Part shown: positions 29,652 through 40,697 of the stretch, one piece after another
How the letters are laid out: each line of letters starts with the position of its first letter
How positions within the stretch are numbered: the stretch's first letter is position 1
Source: Methyloversatilis sp.
Lineage (GTDB): Bacteria > Pseudomonadota > Gammaproteobacteria > Burkholderiales > Rhodocyclaceae
Reading direction: 5' to 3'
Length of the DNA stretch: 45,270 nucleotides
Assembly (NCBI RefSeq): GCF_030698125.1
Contig: NZ_JAUYNV010000009.1
Span: 1-45,270, forward strand
Notes under the pieces: generated by a model
The model's database searches: none
Told to the model about the DNA's origin: nothing
The model's input: only the letters and a program-made list of their open reading frames with translations
Position numbers and translations under genes: made by a program

Positions 29652-30721
29652 GTCGGGTCCTTGCGCGCGATGGCCGCGCAGATGTCGGCCACTTCGGCTG
29701 CGGCGCCGGGGCGCGCCAGCGCGCGGGCGCGCTGCGCCATGTCGAGCAGTCGCGCGCGATCGAGTGAGCCGAGCAGGGCGGCCAGCGATGTCGCGTCGAG
29801 TTCGGTCTGCGGCAGCAACAGCGCTGCGCCCGCGTCGGCGAGGAAGCGGGCGTTGCCGGTCTGGTGATCGTCGACGGCGTGCGGGAAGGGAACCAGTATC
29901 GACGCCACGCCGGCCGCGGCCAGTTCGGCCACGGTCAATGCGCCGGCACGGCAGATGACCAGGTCGGCGCCGGCGTAGGCGGCGGCCATGTCCTGGATGA
30001 AGGGCGCGAGCGTGCCGGTCACGCCGGCCTTCGCGTACGCCGCTTCGAGTGCCGGCATGTTCTTCTCGCCGGCCTGATGCACGACCTGCGGTCGCTCGCC
30101 TTCCGGCATCAGCGCCAGCGCCTGCGGTACCGCGTCGTTCAGCGCCTGTGCGCCCAGACTGCCGCCGACCACCAGCAGGTTCAGCGGACCGCTGCGCGTG
30201 GCGAATCGCGCGGCCGGGTCGGGCAGCGCGGCGATGTCGGCGCGTACCGGATTGCCGGTCCATTCGGCGCCGGACAGCGCCTCCGGAAAACCGGCGAGCA
30301 CGCGGTCGGCCACTTTCGCGAGCACGCGATTGGCCAGTCCGGCGACCGAATTCTGTTCGTGCAGCACCAGCGGCGTGCCGCGCAGCGCGGCCATCATGCC
30401 GCCGGGAAAGGTGACGTATCCGCCGAGACCCAGCACCACCTGGGGCCTGACACGACCGAGCACGCCGAGCGCCTGCCAGAAGCCGCGCAGCAGGTTGAGC
30501 GGCAGCAGCAGCTTGCGCAGCACGCCCTTGCCGCGCAGTGCGCTGAAGCGGATCGACTGCAGTTCGTAGCCGCGCGGCGGCACGATGCGACCTTCCATGC
30601 CGTCGGCGTTGCCCAGCCACACCACGCGCCAGCCGCGGCTGCGCAGTTCGTCCGCCACGGCAAGACCGGGGTAAATGTGACCGCCGGTGCCGCCGGCCAT
30701 GATGAGTGCCGTGCCGCTCAT
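29648..30721 (-). CDS. murG: Lipid II synthase MurG (GlcNAc transferase)
   Basis: A protein of 357 residues of the GT28 family. It transfers GlcNAc to lipid I on the inner face of the membrane. The G-loops are clear: [22 protein letters not shown] at the N-terminus and [38 protein letters not shown]. The C-terminal domain has [15 protein letters not shown] and the donor-binding [37 protein letters not shown]. The start is at 30721, overlapping the ftsW stop by four bases. Confidence 0.97.
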   Translation of the reverse strand: MSGTALIMAGGTGGHIYPGLAVADELRSRGWRVVWLGNADGMEGRIVPPRGYELQSIRFSALRGKGVLRKLLLPLNLLRGFWQALGVLGRVRPQVVLGLGGYVTFPGGMMAALRGTPLVLHEQNSVAGLANRVLAKVADRVLAGFPEALSGAEWTGNPVRADIAALPDPAARFATRSGPLNLLVVGGSLGAQALNDAVPQALALMPEGERPQVVHQAGEKNMPALEAAYAKAGVTGTLAPFIQDMAAAYAGADLVICRAGALTVAELAAAGVASILVPFPHAVDDHQTGNARFLADAGAALLLPQTELDATSLAALLGSLDRARLLDMAQRARALARPGAAAEVADICAAIARKDPT

Positions 30722-31881
30722 CGCCGGTTCTCCCAGTCGATGCGCAGCAGGATGGCCAGCGCGATGCAATTGACCAGGATGCCCGAGCCGCCGTAGCTCA
30801 TCAGCGGCAACGTGAGGCCCTTGGTCGGCAGGATGCCGACGTTCACGCCCATGTTGATGAAGGCCTGCACGCCGAACCAGATGCCCACACCCTGCGCGAC
30901 CAGGCCGGCGTAGGCGCGCTCCAGCAGCAGTGCGCGCCGGCCGATCGCGAACGCGCGATGCACCACCAGGGCGAACAATGCAATTACCGTGGCGACACCG
31001 ATCAGACCGAGTTCCTCGCCGATCACCGCCAGCAGGAAGTCGGTGTGCGCCTCGGGCAGGTAGAACAGTTTCTCGACGCTGCCGCCCAGCCCGACGCCGA
31101 ACCATTCGCCGCGCCCGAACGCGATCAGCGAGTGCGTCAGCTGATAGCCCTTGCCCAGCGGATCGTTGTTGAACGGATCGAGGAAGGCGATGAAGCGCCC
31201 CCAGCGCAGCTCATTGAAGCGGATCAGCGTCGCGAAGCCGATGATCGCCACCAGCCCGAGTGAAAAGAACAGCTTGCCGTTGATGCCGCCGAGGAAAAGC
31301 ATGCCGAAGGCGATCAGCACGATGACCACGAAGGCGCCGTAGTCCGGCTCGGCGACCAGCAGCGCGCCGACCAGCAGGATGACCAGCGCCATCGGCACGA
31401 AGGCGCGCCGGAACGAGCCCATTTCAGGCAGCCGGCGCACGATGTAGCTGGCGGCGTACAGCACGGTGAACAGCTTCACCAGTTCCGACGGCTGGATGTT
31501 CACCGGGCCGAGATTGATCCAGCGGCGCGAGTTGTTCACCACACTGCCGATGCCGGGGATCAGTACCAGTACCAGCAGCACGATGCCGCCGAGGAACAGC
31601 CACATCGACCACGCCTGCCAGGTGCGCACCGGGACCTGGAAAGCCATCAGCGCCGCCACGCCGCCGATGGCGAGGAACACCGCCTGGCGGATCAGGAAGA
31701 AGTCCGACCGGTTACCGGTGAAGCGGCTGCTGTCGGCGACCGCGATCGACGCCGAATACACCATCACCAGTCCGATCAGCAGCAGCGCAACCGCCGGCCA
31801 CAGCAGCCAGGGGTCGAGTTCGGCCGCACGCGGGCCGCTGCCCGGCAGGCGGGGTCCGTCGAGGCGCATGCTGCTGCTCAT
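30718..31881 (-). CDS. ftsW: Peptidoglycan glycosyltransferase FtsW
   Basis: A protein of 387 residues with about ten transmembrane helices, of the SEDS family. It polymerises septal peptidoglycan together with FtsI. Signature segments are [47 protein letters not shown], the catalytic-loop region [56 protein letters not shown], and [20 protein letters not shown] near the end. The start [16 protein letters not shown] at 31881 overlaps murD by ATGA. Confidence 0.97.
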   Translation of the reverse strand: MSSSMRLDGPRLPGSGPRAAELDPWLLWPAVALLLIGLVMVYSASIAVADSSRFTGNRSDFFLIRQAVFLAIGGVAALMAFQVPVRTWQAWSMWLFLGGIVLLVLVLIPGIGSVVNNSRRWINLGPVNIQPSELVKLFTVLYAASYIVRRLPEMGSFRRAFVPMALVILLVGALLVAEPDYGAFVVIVLIAFGMLFLGGINGKLFFSLGLVAIIGFATLIRFNELRWGRFIAFLDPFNNDPLGKGYQLTHSLIAFGRGEWFGVGLGGSVEKLFYLPEAHTDFLLAVIGEELGLIGVATVIALFALVVHRAFAIGRRALLLERAYAGLVAQGVGIWFGVQAFINMGVNVGILPTKGLTLPLMSYGGSGILVNCIALAILLRIDWENRR

Positions 31882-33272
31882 GAGTGCGCGCCCTGCAGGG
31901 TCGCGAGGCGGCGTGCTTCGGCGATGAACACCTCGGCGCGGTGCGCGTAGTGACGGAACATGTCGAGGCTGGCGCAGGCCGGCGACAGCAGCACGGCATC
32001 GCCGGGGCGCGCGGCGTCGAAGGCGGCGCGGGTGGCCTCCTCCAGTGAGCCGAATGTGCGATGCGCCACGCCATGTGCGGTCAGCACCGACGAGATGGCC
32101 GCCGCGTCGCGGCCGATCAGCGCGCAGAACCTTGCGTGGCGCGCGCATACCGGCCCGAGCGGCGCGAAGTCCTGACCTTTGCCGTCGCCGCCGAGAATGA
32201 TGTTCAGCGGACGGCCCAGTCCTTCGATCGCAGCGACCGTGGCGCCGACATTGGTGCCCTTGGAATCGTCGATGAAGCGGATGCCGTCGATGTCCAGCAC
32301 CGTTTCGACGCGGTGCGGCAGGCCGGCGAAATCCTTCAGCGCTGCGATGCAGCGGTCGGTCGGCAGGCCGATCGCTTCGCACAGCGCAAGGGCGGCCAGT
32401 GCGTTATGTGCGTTGTGGCGACCGGCGAGCTGCATGTCGTCGAGCGCCAGCAGCGGCCGGGTGCCGCGCATCAGATGCACGCTGCCGTCGAGGGCGCTCA
32501 GCCCGTAGTCTTCGCCCGACGGGACGCCGTCGCCGAAGCGGATCGAGCGCGCGTCGTCGCGTTGCATGGCGCCGACATGGCTGTCGTCGCGGTTCAGCAC
32601 CTGCACCGTGTGCGTGCCGAAGATGCGTGCCTTGGCCGCAGCGTAGGCGGCCATGCCCTCGGGGTGACGATCGAGGTGGTCCTGCGTCACGTTGAGCACG
32701 GTGGCCGCGTCGGCATCCAGCGTATCGGTGGTTTCGAGCTGGAAGCTCGACAGCTCCAGGACCCACACGTCGGGCACGACACCCTGGTCAAGCACACGCA
32801 TCAGCGCGTCGAGCGCTGCCGGAGAAATGTTGCCGGCCACTTCGGTGCGCAGGCCGCAGGCGCGACACAGCGCGCCGGTCAGCGCGGTGGTGGTGGTCTT
32901 GCCGTTGGTGCCGGTGACGGCGATGACCTTCGCGCGTTCGCGCCAGCCGAGCGCGCGCAGTGCGCGCGCAAAGAGCTCGATCTCGCCGACCACCTCGATG
33001 CCGCGGCGCGTTGCCTCCTGCACCAGCGGCTCGTGCGGCGCCAGTCCGGGTGACAGCGCGAGTAGCGCGATGCCGTCGAGCAGGCTGTCATCGAACGGGC
33101 CGCAGCGCAGTTCGGCGCCCGGGATGTCACGTGCCAGTGCATCGAGTCCGGGCGGCGCGGCACGGCTGTCGGCCACGCGCAGCACCGCGCCCTGACGCCC
33201 GCACCAGCGCGCCATGGCCAGCCCGGACTCACCGAGGCCGAGCACGAGGACGTGGGTTCCGTGAAGACTCAT
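31878..33272 (-). CDS. murD: UDP-N-acetylmuramoylalanine--D-glutamate ligase MurD
   Basis: A protein of 464 residues that adds D-glutamate to UDP-MurNAc-L-Ala. The N-terminal Rossmann motif is [17 protein letters not shown]; the ATP loop is [19 protein letters not shown] near residue 118; [14 protein letters not shown] and [10 protein letters not shown] are in the central domain; [20 protein letters not shown] and [12 protein letters not shown] are in the C-terminal domain. The start ATG 33272 shares its A with the mraY stop (TGATG on the minus strand). All key motifs are intact. Confidence 0.97.
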   Translation of the reverse strand: MSLHGTHVLVLGLGESGLAMARWCGRQGAVLRVADSRAAPPGLDALARDIPGAELRCGPFDDSLLDGIALLALSPGLAPHEPLVQEATRRGIEVVGEIELFARALRALGWRERAKVIAVTGTNGKTTTTALTGALCRACGLRTEVAGNISPAALDALMRVLDQGVVPDVWVLELSSFQLETTDTLDADAATVLNVTQDHLDRHPEGMAAYAAAKARIFGTHTVQVLNRDDSHVGAMQRDDARSIRFGDGVPSGEDYGLSALDGSVHLMRGTRPLLALDDMQLAGRHNAHNALAALALCEAIGLPTDRCIAALKDFAGLPHRVETVLDIDGIRFIDDSKGTNVGATVAAIEGLGRPLNIILGGDGKGQDFAPLGPVCARHARFCALIGRDAAAISSVLTAHGVAHRTFGSLEEATRAAFDAARPGDAVLLSPACASLDMFRHYAHRAEVFIAEARRLATLQGAHS

Positions 33273-34360
33273 CAACGGAGCTTCAAGGTGGACAGACCGA
33301 ACAGCACGAGCATCAGCGTGATGATCCAGAAGCGCACGACCACCTGCGTTTCCTTCCAGCCGCCCAGTTCGTAGTGGTGGTGCAGCGGCGCCATGCGGAA
33401 AATGCGCTTGCCGCCGGACCACTTGAAGTACAGCACCTGGATCATCACCGACAGCGTTTCGGCGACGAACAGGCCACCCATGATGAACAGCACGATTTCC
33501 TGTCGCACGACGACGGCGACGGTGCCCAGTGCAGCACCGAGCGCCAGTGCGCCGACGTCGCCCATGAACACTTCCGCCGGGTAGGCGTTGAACCACAAAA
33601 AACCCAGACCGGCGCCGCACAGCGCGCCGCAGAAGATGGCCAGTTCGCCGGCCCCCGGGATGAAGGGCACGCCGAGGTAGCGCGAAAACACTGCGTTGCC
33701 GGCGACGTAGGCGAAGATGGCGAGCGCGCCGCTGACCATGACGGCCGGCATCGTGGCCAGCCCGTCGAGGCCGTCGGTCAGATTCACTGCATGGCTGGTG
33801 CCGACAATGACGAAATACGTCAATATCATGAAGCCGAAGGCACCCAGCGGATAGGCGACCGACTTGAAGAACGGCACGATGAGATCGAGCTGGGCCGGCA
33901 CCTGAGGCGTCAGCCCGAGGTAGACGGCGGCACCGGCGGCGAAGATCGATGACCAGAAGAATTTGGCACGCGCCGACAGGCCCTTCGGATTGCGATGCAC
34001 CACCTTGCGCCAGTCGTCCACCCAGCCCACGGCGCCGAAGCCGAGCGTGACGATGAGCACCACCCAGATGTAGCGGTTCGACAGGTCGGCCCACAGCAGC
34101 GTGGTCAGGCCGAGCGAAATGAGGATCAGTGCGCCGCCCATGGTGGGCGTGCCGGCTTTGGTCAGGTGCGATTTCGGTCCGTCGTCGCGCACCGACTGGC
34201 CGATCTTGTATTCGGTCAGCTTGCGGATGAGCAGCGGACCGAAAGTCCAGCAGATCGCCAGCGAGGTCATCATGGCCAGCACGGCGCGCAACGTGATGTA
34301 GTTGAACACGTTGAAGGCGCGTGTGTCCTGGGCCAGCCAGCGGGTCAGTTCAAGAAGCAT
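33272..34360 (-). CDS. mraY: Phospho-N-acetylmuramoyl-pentapeptide transferase MraY
   Basis: A protein of 362 residues with about ten transmembrane helices. It moves phospho-MurNAc-pentapeptide to undecaprenyl phosphate to make lipid I. Family motifs include [21 protein letters not shown], the aspartate-rich [48 protein letters not shown], and the histidine loop [17 protein letters not shown] near the C-terminus. It starts 11 bases inside the end of murF. Length and motifs are normal. Confidence 0.98.
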   Translation of the reverse strand: MLLELTRWLAQDTRAFNVFNYITLRAVLAMMTSLAICWTFGPLLIRKLTEYKIGQSVRDDGPKSHLTKAGTPTMGGALILISLGLTTLLWADLSNRYIWVVLIVTLGFGAVGWVDDWRKVVHRNPKGLSARAKFFWSSIFAAGAAVYLGLTPQVPAQLDLIVPFFKSVAYPLGAFGFMILTYFVIVGTSHAVNLTDGLDGLATMPAVMVSGALAIFAYVAGNAVFSRYLGVPFIPGAGELAIFCGALCGAGLGFLWFNAYPAEVFMGDVGALALGAALGTVAVVVRQEIVLFIMGGLFVAETLSVMIQVLYFKWSGGKRIFRMAPLHHHYELGGWKETQVVVRFWIITLMLVLFGLSTLKLR

Positions 34361-35744
34361 GGGAATCCTGTCCGGAAGGGTCGAGTAGCGCTTCGGCGAT
34401 GCGCTCCATGCGCATGAAGCGCGAGCCTTTCACCAGCACCGTCGTGGTGGCATCGAGTTGCGGACGCAGCGCGGCGGCAATGGCGGCGTGATCGGTGTAG
34501 TGCAGGGCGCCCGGACCGAAGGCGGAGACTGCGTCGATACTGGCTTCACCCAGCGCATGCAGCGCATGGATGCCGTGTTCGCGTGCGTAGGCGCCGGCTT
34601 CGCGATGGAATGCCGGTCCCTGGTTGCCGACCTCGCCCATGTCGCCGAGCACAAGGACGCGCCGGCCGGTGGCCCTGGCTAGCACGTCGATGGCAGCGCG
34701 CACCGAATCCGGATTCGCGTTGTAGCTGTCGTCGATGACCGTGCTGCCGGACGCACCCGGCTTGACCTGCTGGCGCCCCTTGACGCCTTCGAAGTGATTC
34801 AGCGCCCACACCACGGCCGCCATGTCGGCACCGGCGGCGAGGCTGGCGGTGGCGGCGCACAGCGCGTTGCGCGCGTTGTGCAGGCCGGGCACGCGCAGCA
34901 TGACCTGCGCCGTGCCGAATACGCCGTGCAGGTCGAGCCGGTAACCGAGCCCGGCCGGCGTCGCGGTCGCGCCGACGTCGGCGTCCGGCGAAAAACCGAA
35001 ACGCAGTGTGTGGCGAGCCGTGTTGCGGCCGGCCCAGTAATCGGCGAAGTCGTCATCGGCGTTGATGACGGCGATGCCATCGGCGCCGAGCGCGTCGAAC
35101 ACGTCGCCGTTCTCGCTGGCCACTTCGGCCACGCTGTTCATGAATTCGAGATGTTCGCGCTGGGCGTTGTTCACCAGTGCGACGGTCGGCTTCGCGATGC
35201 CGGCCAGCCAGGCGATTTCGCCCGGGTGGTTCATGCCCATTTCGATGACTGCCAGCCGGTGCGTGTCGCGCAGGCCGAACAGCATCAGCGGCACACCGAT
35301 GTCGTTGTTCAGGTTGCCGCGCGTCGCCAGCACCGATCCGGTCGGCCAGCCGACGCTCAGTGCATGCGCGCGCAGGATGGCGGCGATCATTTCCTTCACC
35401 GTCGTCTTGCCGTTGCTGCCGGTGACGCCGATCAGCGGCAGCGTGAAGCGACTGCGCCAGGCGCGTGCGATGTCGCCCAGCGCGATGCGCGTGTCGGCGA
35501 CACGGATCAGGGTGCCGGCCGTGTGCTCGCAGTCGGCCGCTATCACGACTGCGGCGGCACCTGCGCTCTGCACGTCGGCGATGAAATCATGGGCGTCGAA
35601 GCGTTCGCCGCGCAGCGCGACGAACAGGTCACCCGCCGTCACGGCGCGGCTGTCGGTCGAAAAGCCGCCCAGTGCGACGTCAGGCCCGATCAGCGTGCCG
35701 GCACAGGCGCGAGCCACGTCCGACGCCGTCCATAACGTATTCAT
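34350..35744 (-). CDS. murF: UDP-MurNAc-tripeptide--D-alanyl-D-alanine ligase MurF
   Basis: A protein of 464 residues that adds the D-Ala-D-Ala dipeptide made by Ddl. The N-terminal domain has [27 protein letters not shown]; the ATP loop is [21 protein letters not shown] near residue 113; the mid region has LNNDIGVPL and [13 protein letters not shown]; the C-terminal part has [21 protein letters not shown] and LGDMGEVG. The start ATG 35744 overlaps the murE stop by four bases. Confidence 0.97.
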   Translation of the reverse strand: MNTLWTASDVARACAGTLIGPDVALGGFSTDSRAVTAGDLFVALRGERFDAHDFIADVQSAGAAAVVIAADCEHTAGTLIRVADTRIALGDIARAWRSRFTLPLIGVTGSNGKTTVKEMIAAILRAHALSVGWPTGSVLATRGNLNNDIGVPLMLFGLRDTHRLAVIEMGMNHPGEIAWLAGIAKPTVALVNNAQREHLEFMNSVAEVASENGDVFDALGADGIAVINADDDFADYWAGRNTARHTLRFGFSPDADVGATATPAGLGYRLDLHGVFGTAQVMLRVPGLHNARNALCAATASLAAGADMAAVVWALNHFEGVKGRQQVKPGASGSTVIDDSYNANPDSVRAAIDVLARATGRRVLVLGDMGEVGNQGPAFHREAGAYAREHGIHALHALGEASIDAVSAFGPGALHYTDHAAIAAALRPQLDATTTVLVKGSRFMRMERIAEALLDPSGQDSHAS

Positions 35745-37231
35745 GCGGACACCCCCCAGGCGGCCAGCGCGGCATGTGCCTGTTCGATGTCCGACCACGG
35801 CGTGCGCCGGCCGTTGCGTTCCTGGTAGCTCTCGTGACCTTTTCCGGCCAGCAGCACGACATCGGCCACGACCGCTTCGGCGACCGCTTGCCGGATCGCT
35901 TGCGCGCGGTCGGTGATGCGATGGACGCGCCGGCCTTCGACCGTGCCGCGGGCGATGTCATCGAGGATGGCGTCCGGGTCTTCACCGCGCGGATTGTCCG
36001 AGGTCAGCCACACCTGATGTGCCTGTTCGCACGCCACGGTGCCCATCAGCGGTCGTTTGCCTGCGTCACGCTCACCGCCGCAGCCGAAGATGCACACCAG
36101 CTTGCCGCCGCGGGCTGCGGCGACCGGCTGCAGCGCGATCAAGGCCTGTTCGAGGGCGTCCGGGGTGTGCGCGTAGTCGACCACGACCAGCGGTTTGCCC
36201 TGACCGCCAATGCCCTGCATGCGACCGGGGGGCGGAGTCAGGCCCGCGAGTGCGTGCGCCGCGTCATTCAGCGACACGCCGGCATGCAGCAGGCTGCCAG
36301 CCACCGCCATCAGATTCTGTACATTGAAACGCCCGATCAGCGCGGTGCTGATGTGCGCCGAATGCTGGTCCAGGCCATGCACGAGGTCGAACGATACGCC
36401 GTGCGACAGCTCCGCACTGCGCGCGCGCAGCCCGGTCGTGCCCGCCGGCGGCGCGTGGTCGAAGGCGCAGGTGGTCACGGCGAGCTGCCCGGCGCACTGC
36501 TGCGCCAGCAGGCGACCGAACGCGTCATCGGTATTGATCACCGCAGCCTGCAGACCCGGCTGGGCGAACAGCGCCGCCTTGGCGTCGGCGTAGTGCTGCA
36601 TGTCGCTGTGGTAGTCGAGATGGTCGCGCGTCAGATTGGTAAATACCGCGGTATGCAGTCGTACGCCGTCGATGCGATGCTGATGCAAGCCGATCGACGA
36701 CACCTCCATCGCGCAGGCGGTGGCGCCGGCGCGCCGCAGGTCGGCCAGGGTCTGATGCACGCTCACCACGTCGGGCGTGGTGTTGGCGGACTCGGTCAGT
36801 CGGCCCGGCAGGCCGTTGCCCAACGTGCCGATGACGCCGCATTCGCGACCGAGTGCGCGCAGCGCCTGGGCGATCCACTGGCTGACCGAAGTCTTGCCAT
36901 TGGTGCCGGTGATGCCGATCACGTGCAGATGCGCCGACGGCTGATCGAGCAGCGCATCGGCGAGTGCGCCGGCATGGCGGTGCAGATTGTCGATCTCGAT
37001 CACCGGCACCTGCGGGTTTGCCATCGTGGTGGTGCCGGCTTCGCACAGCACGGCGGCCGCGCCACGATCGATCGCGACGTCGATGAAGCGACGGCCGTCG
37101 GTGCGCTCGCCGGGCAGCGCGAAAAAGATGTCGCCGGGCGCGATGTGGCGCGAGTCGGCGCGCAGCGTGCGCGGCTCGACCCCGTGCCTGAACAGAGCGG
37201 CGCGAACCTGTGCGATCACGGCCGCGCTCAC
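35741..37231 (-). CDS. murE: UDP-MurNAc-L-Ala-D-Glu--meso-DAP ligase MurE
   Basis: A protein of 496 residues. The ATP loop VIGITGTNGKTSVSQWIAQAL is near residue 110. The substrate-specificity motif DNPR (TSDNPRGEDPDAIL, about residue 411) is the one found in enzymes that add meso-diaminopimelate rather than lysine, as expected for a Gram-negative. FTNLTRDHLDYHSDM and VVVDYAHTPDALEQAL are also typical. The start codon is GTG 37231, overlapping the ftsI stop as GTGA. Length and motifs are normal. Confidence 0.97.
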   Translation of the reverse strand: MSAAVIAQVRAALFRHGVEPRTLRADSRHIAPGDIFFALPGERTDGRRFIDVAIDRGAAAVLCEAGTTTMANPQVPVIEIDNLHRHAGALADALLDQPSAHLHVIGITGTNGKTSVSQWIAQALRALGRECGVIGTLGNGLPGRLTESANTTPDVVSVHQTLADLRRAGATACAMEVSSIGLHQHRIDGVRLHTAVFTNLTRDHLDYHSDMQHYADAKAALFAQPGLQAAVINTDDAFGRLLAQQCAGQLAVTTCAFDHAPPAGTTGLRARSAELSHGVSFDLVHGLDQHSAHISTALIGRFNVQNLMAVAGSLLHAGVSLNDAAHALAGLTPPPGRMQGIGGQGKPLVVVDYAHTPDALEQALIALQPVAAARGGKLVCIFGCGGERDAGKRPLMGTVACEQAHQVWLTSDNPRGEDPDAILDDIARGTVEGRRVHRITDRAQAIRQAVAEAVVADVVLLAGKGHESYQERNGRRTPWSDIEQAHAALAAWGVSA

Positions 37232-39000
37232 GGGACGCCTTTCACCGGAACGCTGACGCGCGCCATCTGCAGCGGTGGCATGGCGGCGTCCGGCGCCACG
37301 CCGGTTGCGCGCAAGGTTGCGTTCATGATGTCGGAGAACACCGGCGCGGCCACCTGACCGCCGTAGTGCATGCCATTCGAGGGCTCGTCGATCATCACCG
37401 CGACGATGTAGCGCGGGTCGGACACCGGGGCGAAGCCGACGAACGATGCGATGTACTTGTTCGCGTAGGTGCCGCCTTCGAGCTTGTGAGCGGTACCGGT
37501 CTTGCCGGCAACCCGGTAGCCCGGAATCTGCGCCTTCGGTGCGGTGCCACCCGGGCCGGCGGCCAGTTCGAGCATGCGACGCACTTCGCGCGCGGTCTGT
37601 GCCGAAAAAACCTGCAGGCCGTTGATCGGCGGCGTGTCGACGCGGGTCAGCGACAGCGGAATCAGGTCGCCGTCGCGGGCCAGCACCATATAAGCACGCG
37701 CCATCTGCATCAGCGTGACCGACATGCCGTGGCCGTAGGACATGGTGGCCTGCTCGACCGGCTTCCAGCCGGCCGGGTTGCGCAGGCGACCGGCGGCTTC
37801 GCCCGGGAAGCCCAGCTTGAGCGGGCTGCCGAAGCCGAGCTGGTCATAGACGCGCCACATTTCTTCCGGCGTGAACTGCGCGGCAATCTTGGCCACGCCC
37901 ACGTTCGACGATTTCTGGATCACCTCGGCCACGCTCAGCACGCCGTGCGGATGTGCGTCGCCGATCGCGTAGCGGCCGAAGTGCAGCTTGCCGGTGCAGT
38001 CGACCGGCGTTTCGAAACTGTAGCGTCCGGCGTCCAGCGCCATGGCGGCGACGAAGGGCTTGATCGTCGAGCCCGGTTCGTAGGTGTCGGTGAAGGCGCG
38101 GTTGCGCAGCGGCGGGCCGGACAGCTGGGCGCGGTTGTTCGGGTTGTAGGTCGGCCAGTTGGCCAGCGCCAGCACCTCGCCGGTACGCGAGTCGAGTACC
38201 ACGGCGCTGCCGGCCCGTGCCTTGTGTTCGGCCACCGCCTGCTTCAGGCGGCTGTGGGCGAGAAACTGCAGCCGGGTGTCGATGGACAGACGCACATCGC
38301 CCCCGTCGCGCGGCGGCTTGAGCGTTTCGACGTCCTCGACGACGTTGCGGCGCGCGTCGGTGATGACGCGGCGCGAGCCCTCCTGCCCGGTCAGCGGGCG
38401 GTTCATTGCCAGTTCGATGCCTTCCAGACCCTTGTCGTCCATGCCGGTGAAGCCGACGACGTGCGCGCTGACCTCGCCATGCGGATAGTAGCGGCGGTAC
38501 TCCGGCTCGGCACGGATGCCCGGCAGCTTCAGGGCGAGGATGCGCTCGGCGACGTCGGGTGCCACCTGACGCTTCAGATAGCCGCGGCCGCGCTGCTCGG
38601 GAATCTTGCGCGCGACCTCGCGATGGTCCATGTCGAGCAGGTCGGCCAGTTGGCGGATCTGCGCCGCCGAAAGTTTCTCCGCGCCGATGTCGCGCGGATT
38701 GGCTTTGGCCTTTGCTTCGGTGCGGCTCGGTCGCGCCTCGGCGACGATCGCCGACACCTGGGTGCTCATCGCCAGCACCTGTTCATTGCGGTCGAGCACA
38801 CGGCCGCGCGACGCAGGTGTCGGCAGCACCTTCGAAAAGCGCTCTTCGCCCTTGCGTTGGTAGAACTCGTTGTCGATCGCCTGCAGCCAGAAGGCGCGCA
38901 CGAACAGGCCGCCGAACAGCACCATCATGATGATCAGCATGGCGCGCGCGCGCCAGGCAGGCAGCAGTTCGGCCAGCAGCGGATTGTGCGCGAGCTTCAT
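37228..39000 (-). CDS. ftsI: Septal transpeptidase FtsI (PBP3)
   Basis: A protein of 590 residues, a class B penicillin-binding protein that cross-links septal peptidoglycan beside FtsW. One N-terminal transmembrane helix is at about 20-40 (AMLIIMMVLFGGLFVRAFWL), followed by the dimerisation/pedestal domain with RGRVLDRNEQVLA. The transpeptidase motifs are S-T-I-K in YEPGSTIKPF near residue 309, S-S-N in IQKSSNVG near 366, and K-T-G-T in VAGKTGTAHKL near 500. The start is ATG 39000, MKLAHNPLLAELLPAWR, overlapping ftsL by ATGA. Confidence 0.97.
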   Translation of the reverse strand: MKLAHNPLLAELLPAWRARAMLIIMMVLFGGLFVRAFWLQAIDNEFYQRKGEERFSKVLPTPASRGRVLDRNEQVLAMSTQVSAIVAEARPSRTEAKAKANPRDIGAEKLSAAQIRQLADLLDMDHREVARKIPEQRGRGYLKRQVAPDVAERILALKLPGIRAEPEYRRYYPHGEVSAHVVGFTGMDDKGLEGIELAMNRPLTGQEGSRRVITDARRNVVEDVETLKPPRDGGDVRLSIDTRLQFLAHSRLKQAVAEHKARAGSAVVLDSRTGEVLALANWPTYNPNNRAQLSGPPLRNRAFTDTYEPGSTIKPFVAAMALDAGRYSFETPVDCTGKLHFGRYAIGDAHPHGVLSVAEVIQKSSNVGVAKIAAQFTPEEMWRVYDQLGFGSPLKLGFPGEAAGRLRNPAGWKPVEQATMSYGHGMSVTLMQMARAYMVLARDGDLIPLSLTRVDTPPINGLQVFSAQTAREVRRMLELAAGPGGTAPKAQIPGYRVAGKTGTAHKLEGGTYANKYIASFVGFAPVSDPRYIVAVMIDEPSNGMHYGGQVAAPVFSDIMNATLRATGVAPDAAMPPLQMARVSVPVKGVP

Positions 39001-39272
39001 TGCACGGCCTCCGGGCTGTCGAGCACGATGACCTGATTGCGTGCCGGCGCATGCATTTTCAGCTTTGTTTCGGCGAGATCGGAAATCCGCGCGTGAGCAG
39101 CCAGCGTGCCCTGTTCGATCTGCAGTTGCCCCCACTCGGTTTCCAGCATGCGCATGCGCTGGTGCTCGCGTTCGAGCTGCGTGTGCAGGCTGCGCGAACG
39201 GTGCTGTGCCGACACCAGCGAAATGGCGCTGGCGAGCAGCAGCATGATCAGGACCACATGGAGGCGCAGCAT
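38997..39272 (-). CDS. ftsL: Cell division protein FtsL
   Basis: A protein of 91 residues: a transmembrane helix at about 5-22 (HVVLIMLLLASAISLVSA) followed by a periplasmic coiled coil (QHRSRSLHTQLEREHQRMRMLETEWGQLQIEQGTLA). This is the usual architecture and size of FtsL, which forms a complex with FtsB and FtsQ and activates FtsWI. Sequence conservation in this family is low, so position between rsmH and ftsI is part of the evidence. The start is one base after the rsmH stop. Confidence 0.92.
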   Translation of the reverse strand: MLRLHVVLIMLLLASAISLVSAQHRSRSLHTQLEREHQRMRMLETEWGQLQIEQGTLAAHARISDLAETKLKMHAPARNQVIVLDSPEAVQ

Positions 39273-39273
39273 G

Positions 39274-40188
39274 TCAGGCCGCCTTCTCGGCCACGCGCAG
39301 CGTGGCACTGCGCGCGCGCGGGTTCGCCGCCACCTCGTCGCTGCCGGCGCGGATGCGGGCGATCAGGGTCATCGTCGGCCGGGGTAGCTGGTCGGCGCGC
39401 AGCGGCAGGCCGCGCGGGGGCTGCGGCGGATTGGCCTGGTCGGCCATGAAGCGCTTGACGATGCGGTCTTCCAGCGAATGGAAGCAGATCACCGCCAGCC
39501 GGCCGGCCGGCTTCAGCGCAGCCAGCGCCTGCGGCAGCACTAGCGAAAGCTCTTCAAGCTCCTTATTGATGAAAATCCGTAGAGCTTGAAAGCTCCGCGT
39601 CGCCGGATGCTGGCCCGCCTCCCGCGTACGGACAGCGGACGCCACGATCTGGGCAAGCTGGTATGTGGTGTCGACAGGCCGCTCGCTCCGAGCAGCAACA
39701 ATCGCCTTTGCAATCGCTGAAGCAAACCGTTCTTCGCCATAGTCCCTGATGACCTCCCTGATGTCTGCTTCGTCTGCCCGCGCCAACCACTGCGCCACTG
39801 TTTCGCCCCGGCTGGTGTCCATGCGCATGTCCAGCGGTGCGTCCTGCCTGAAACTCATGCCCCGTTCAGCGTCGTCGAGCTGCGGCGATGAAACGCCGAT
39901 GTCCAGCAGCACGCCGTCGACCGCGGTTACGCCGAGCTCGTCCAGCACGTCGGCCAGTTCGGCGAAGCGCGCATGCACCAGCGTGAAGCGCGCATCGGTG
40001 ATGGCTTGCCCGGCGGCGATGGCGCCCGGATCACGATCCAGCGCGATCAGCCGGCCGTTCGCGCCCAGCCGGGCGAGCAGCCCGCGGCTGTGGCCGCCGC
40101 GGCCGAAGGTGCCGTCGACGTAGACGCCGTCGGGGCGCACCGCCAGCGCATCGAGTGCTTCGGTGAGCAGTACCGGGATGTGCGCCAT
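39274..40188 (-). CDS. rsmH: 16S rRNA (cytosine1402-N4)-methyltransferase RsmH (MraW)
   Basis: A protein of 304 residues that methylates N4 of C1402 in 16S rRNA, the same nucleotide whose ribose is methylated by RsmI (also in this window). Motifs are [29 protein letters not shown] (S-adenosylmethionine site), [57 protein letters not shown] and [18 protein letters not shown]. The start at 40188 follows mraZ after one base. The central third (about 39540-39810) uses codons such as AGG, CTA, TCA and TTT that are uncommon in neighbouring genes, which suggests allelic replacement; the protein sequence itself is normal. Confidence 0.97.
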   Translation of the reverse strand: MAHIPVLLTEALDALAVRPDGVYVDGTFGRGGHSRGLLARLGANGRLIALDRDPGAIAAGQAITDARFTLVHARFAELADVLDELGVTAVDGVLLDIGVSSPQLDDAERGMSFRQDAPLDMRMDTSRGETVAQWLARADEADIREVIRDYGEERFASAIAKAIVAARSERPVDTTYQLAQIVASAVRTREAGQHPATRSFQALRIFINKELEELSLVLPQALAALKPAGRLAVICFHSLEDRIVKRFMADQANPPQPPRGLPLRADQLPRPTMTLIARIRAGSDEVAANPRARSATLRVAEKAA

Positions 40189-40189
40189 G

Positions 40190-40642
40190 TCAGAACCTGA
40201 AGTTGCCGACGACGTCGGGCGGCAGTTCCGCCGCCTGTTCGCGCTCGTCGCGCGCCCGGGCCTCTTCGTTCCAGCGCGCCTCATCCCAGATTTCAAAGCG
40301 GTTGCCGCGACCTACCAGCATCACGCTCTTGTTCAGACCGGCCCGCTCGCGCAGGTCGCTGCACAGCAAAAGCCGGCCGGCGCGATCGATGGTTTCGTTG
40401 CGCGCATTGGCGGTGAAGCTGCGTTTGAAATCGTCACTGGCCTGGTCGAGATCGGGCATGACCTCGAGCCGGCTCATCAGCGCCAGGAATTCAGGCTCGG
40501 GATAGAGCAGTACGAACTCGCGGGTACGCGCCGTCATCACGACCTCGCCGCCGCACAGATCCAGCAAATTCTTGCGCGGACGAGCGGGGACGACAAGCCG
40601 GTGCTTGTCATCCATCGTGAGCCGGGTTGTCCCGTAGAACAT
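40190..40642 (-). CDS. mraZ: Transcriptional regulator MraZ
   Basis: A protein of 150 residues made of two AbrB-like MraZ repeats: [27 protein letters not shown] at the N-terminus and [43 protein letters not shown] in the second half. MraZ forms ring-shaped oligomers that bind direct repeats upstream of its own operon and repress it. It is the first gene of the dcw block. Its predicted operators are seen 94-132 bases upstream. The ribosome-binding site is weak, but the start agrees with the family N-terminus. Confidence 0.95.
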   Translation of the reverse strand: MFYGTTRLTMDDKHRLVVPARPRKNLLDLCGGEVVMTARTREFVLLYPEPEFLALMSRLEVMPDLDQASDDFKRSFTANARNETIDRAGRLLLCSDLRERAGLNKSVMLVGRGNRFEIWDEARWNEEARARDEREQAAELPPDVVGNFRF

Positions 40643-40697
40643 TCGTATGCCCGAGAAAGTGAATCGAATACTGTGGATATATACAGTTGATTGTGGG

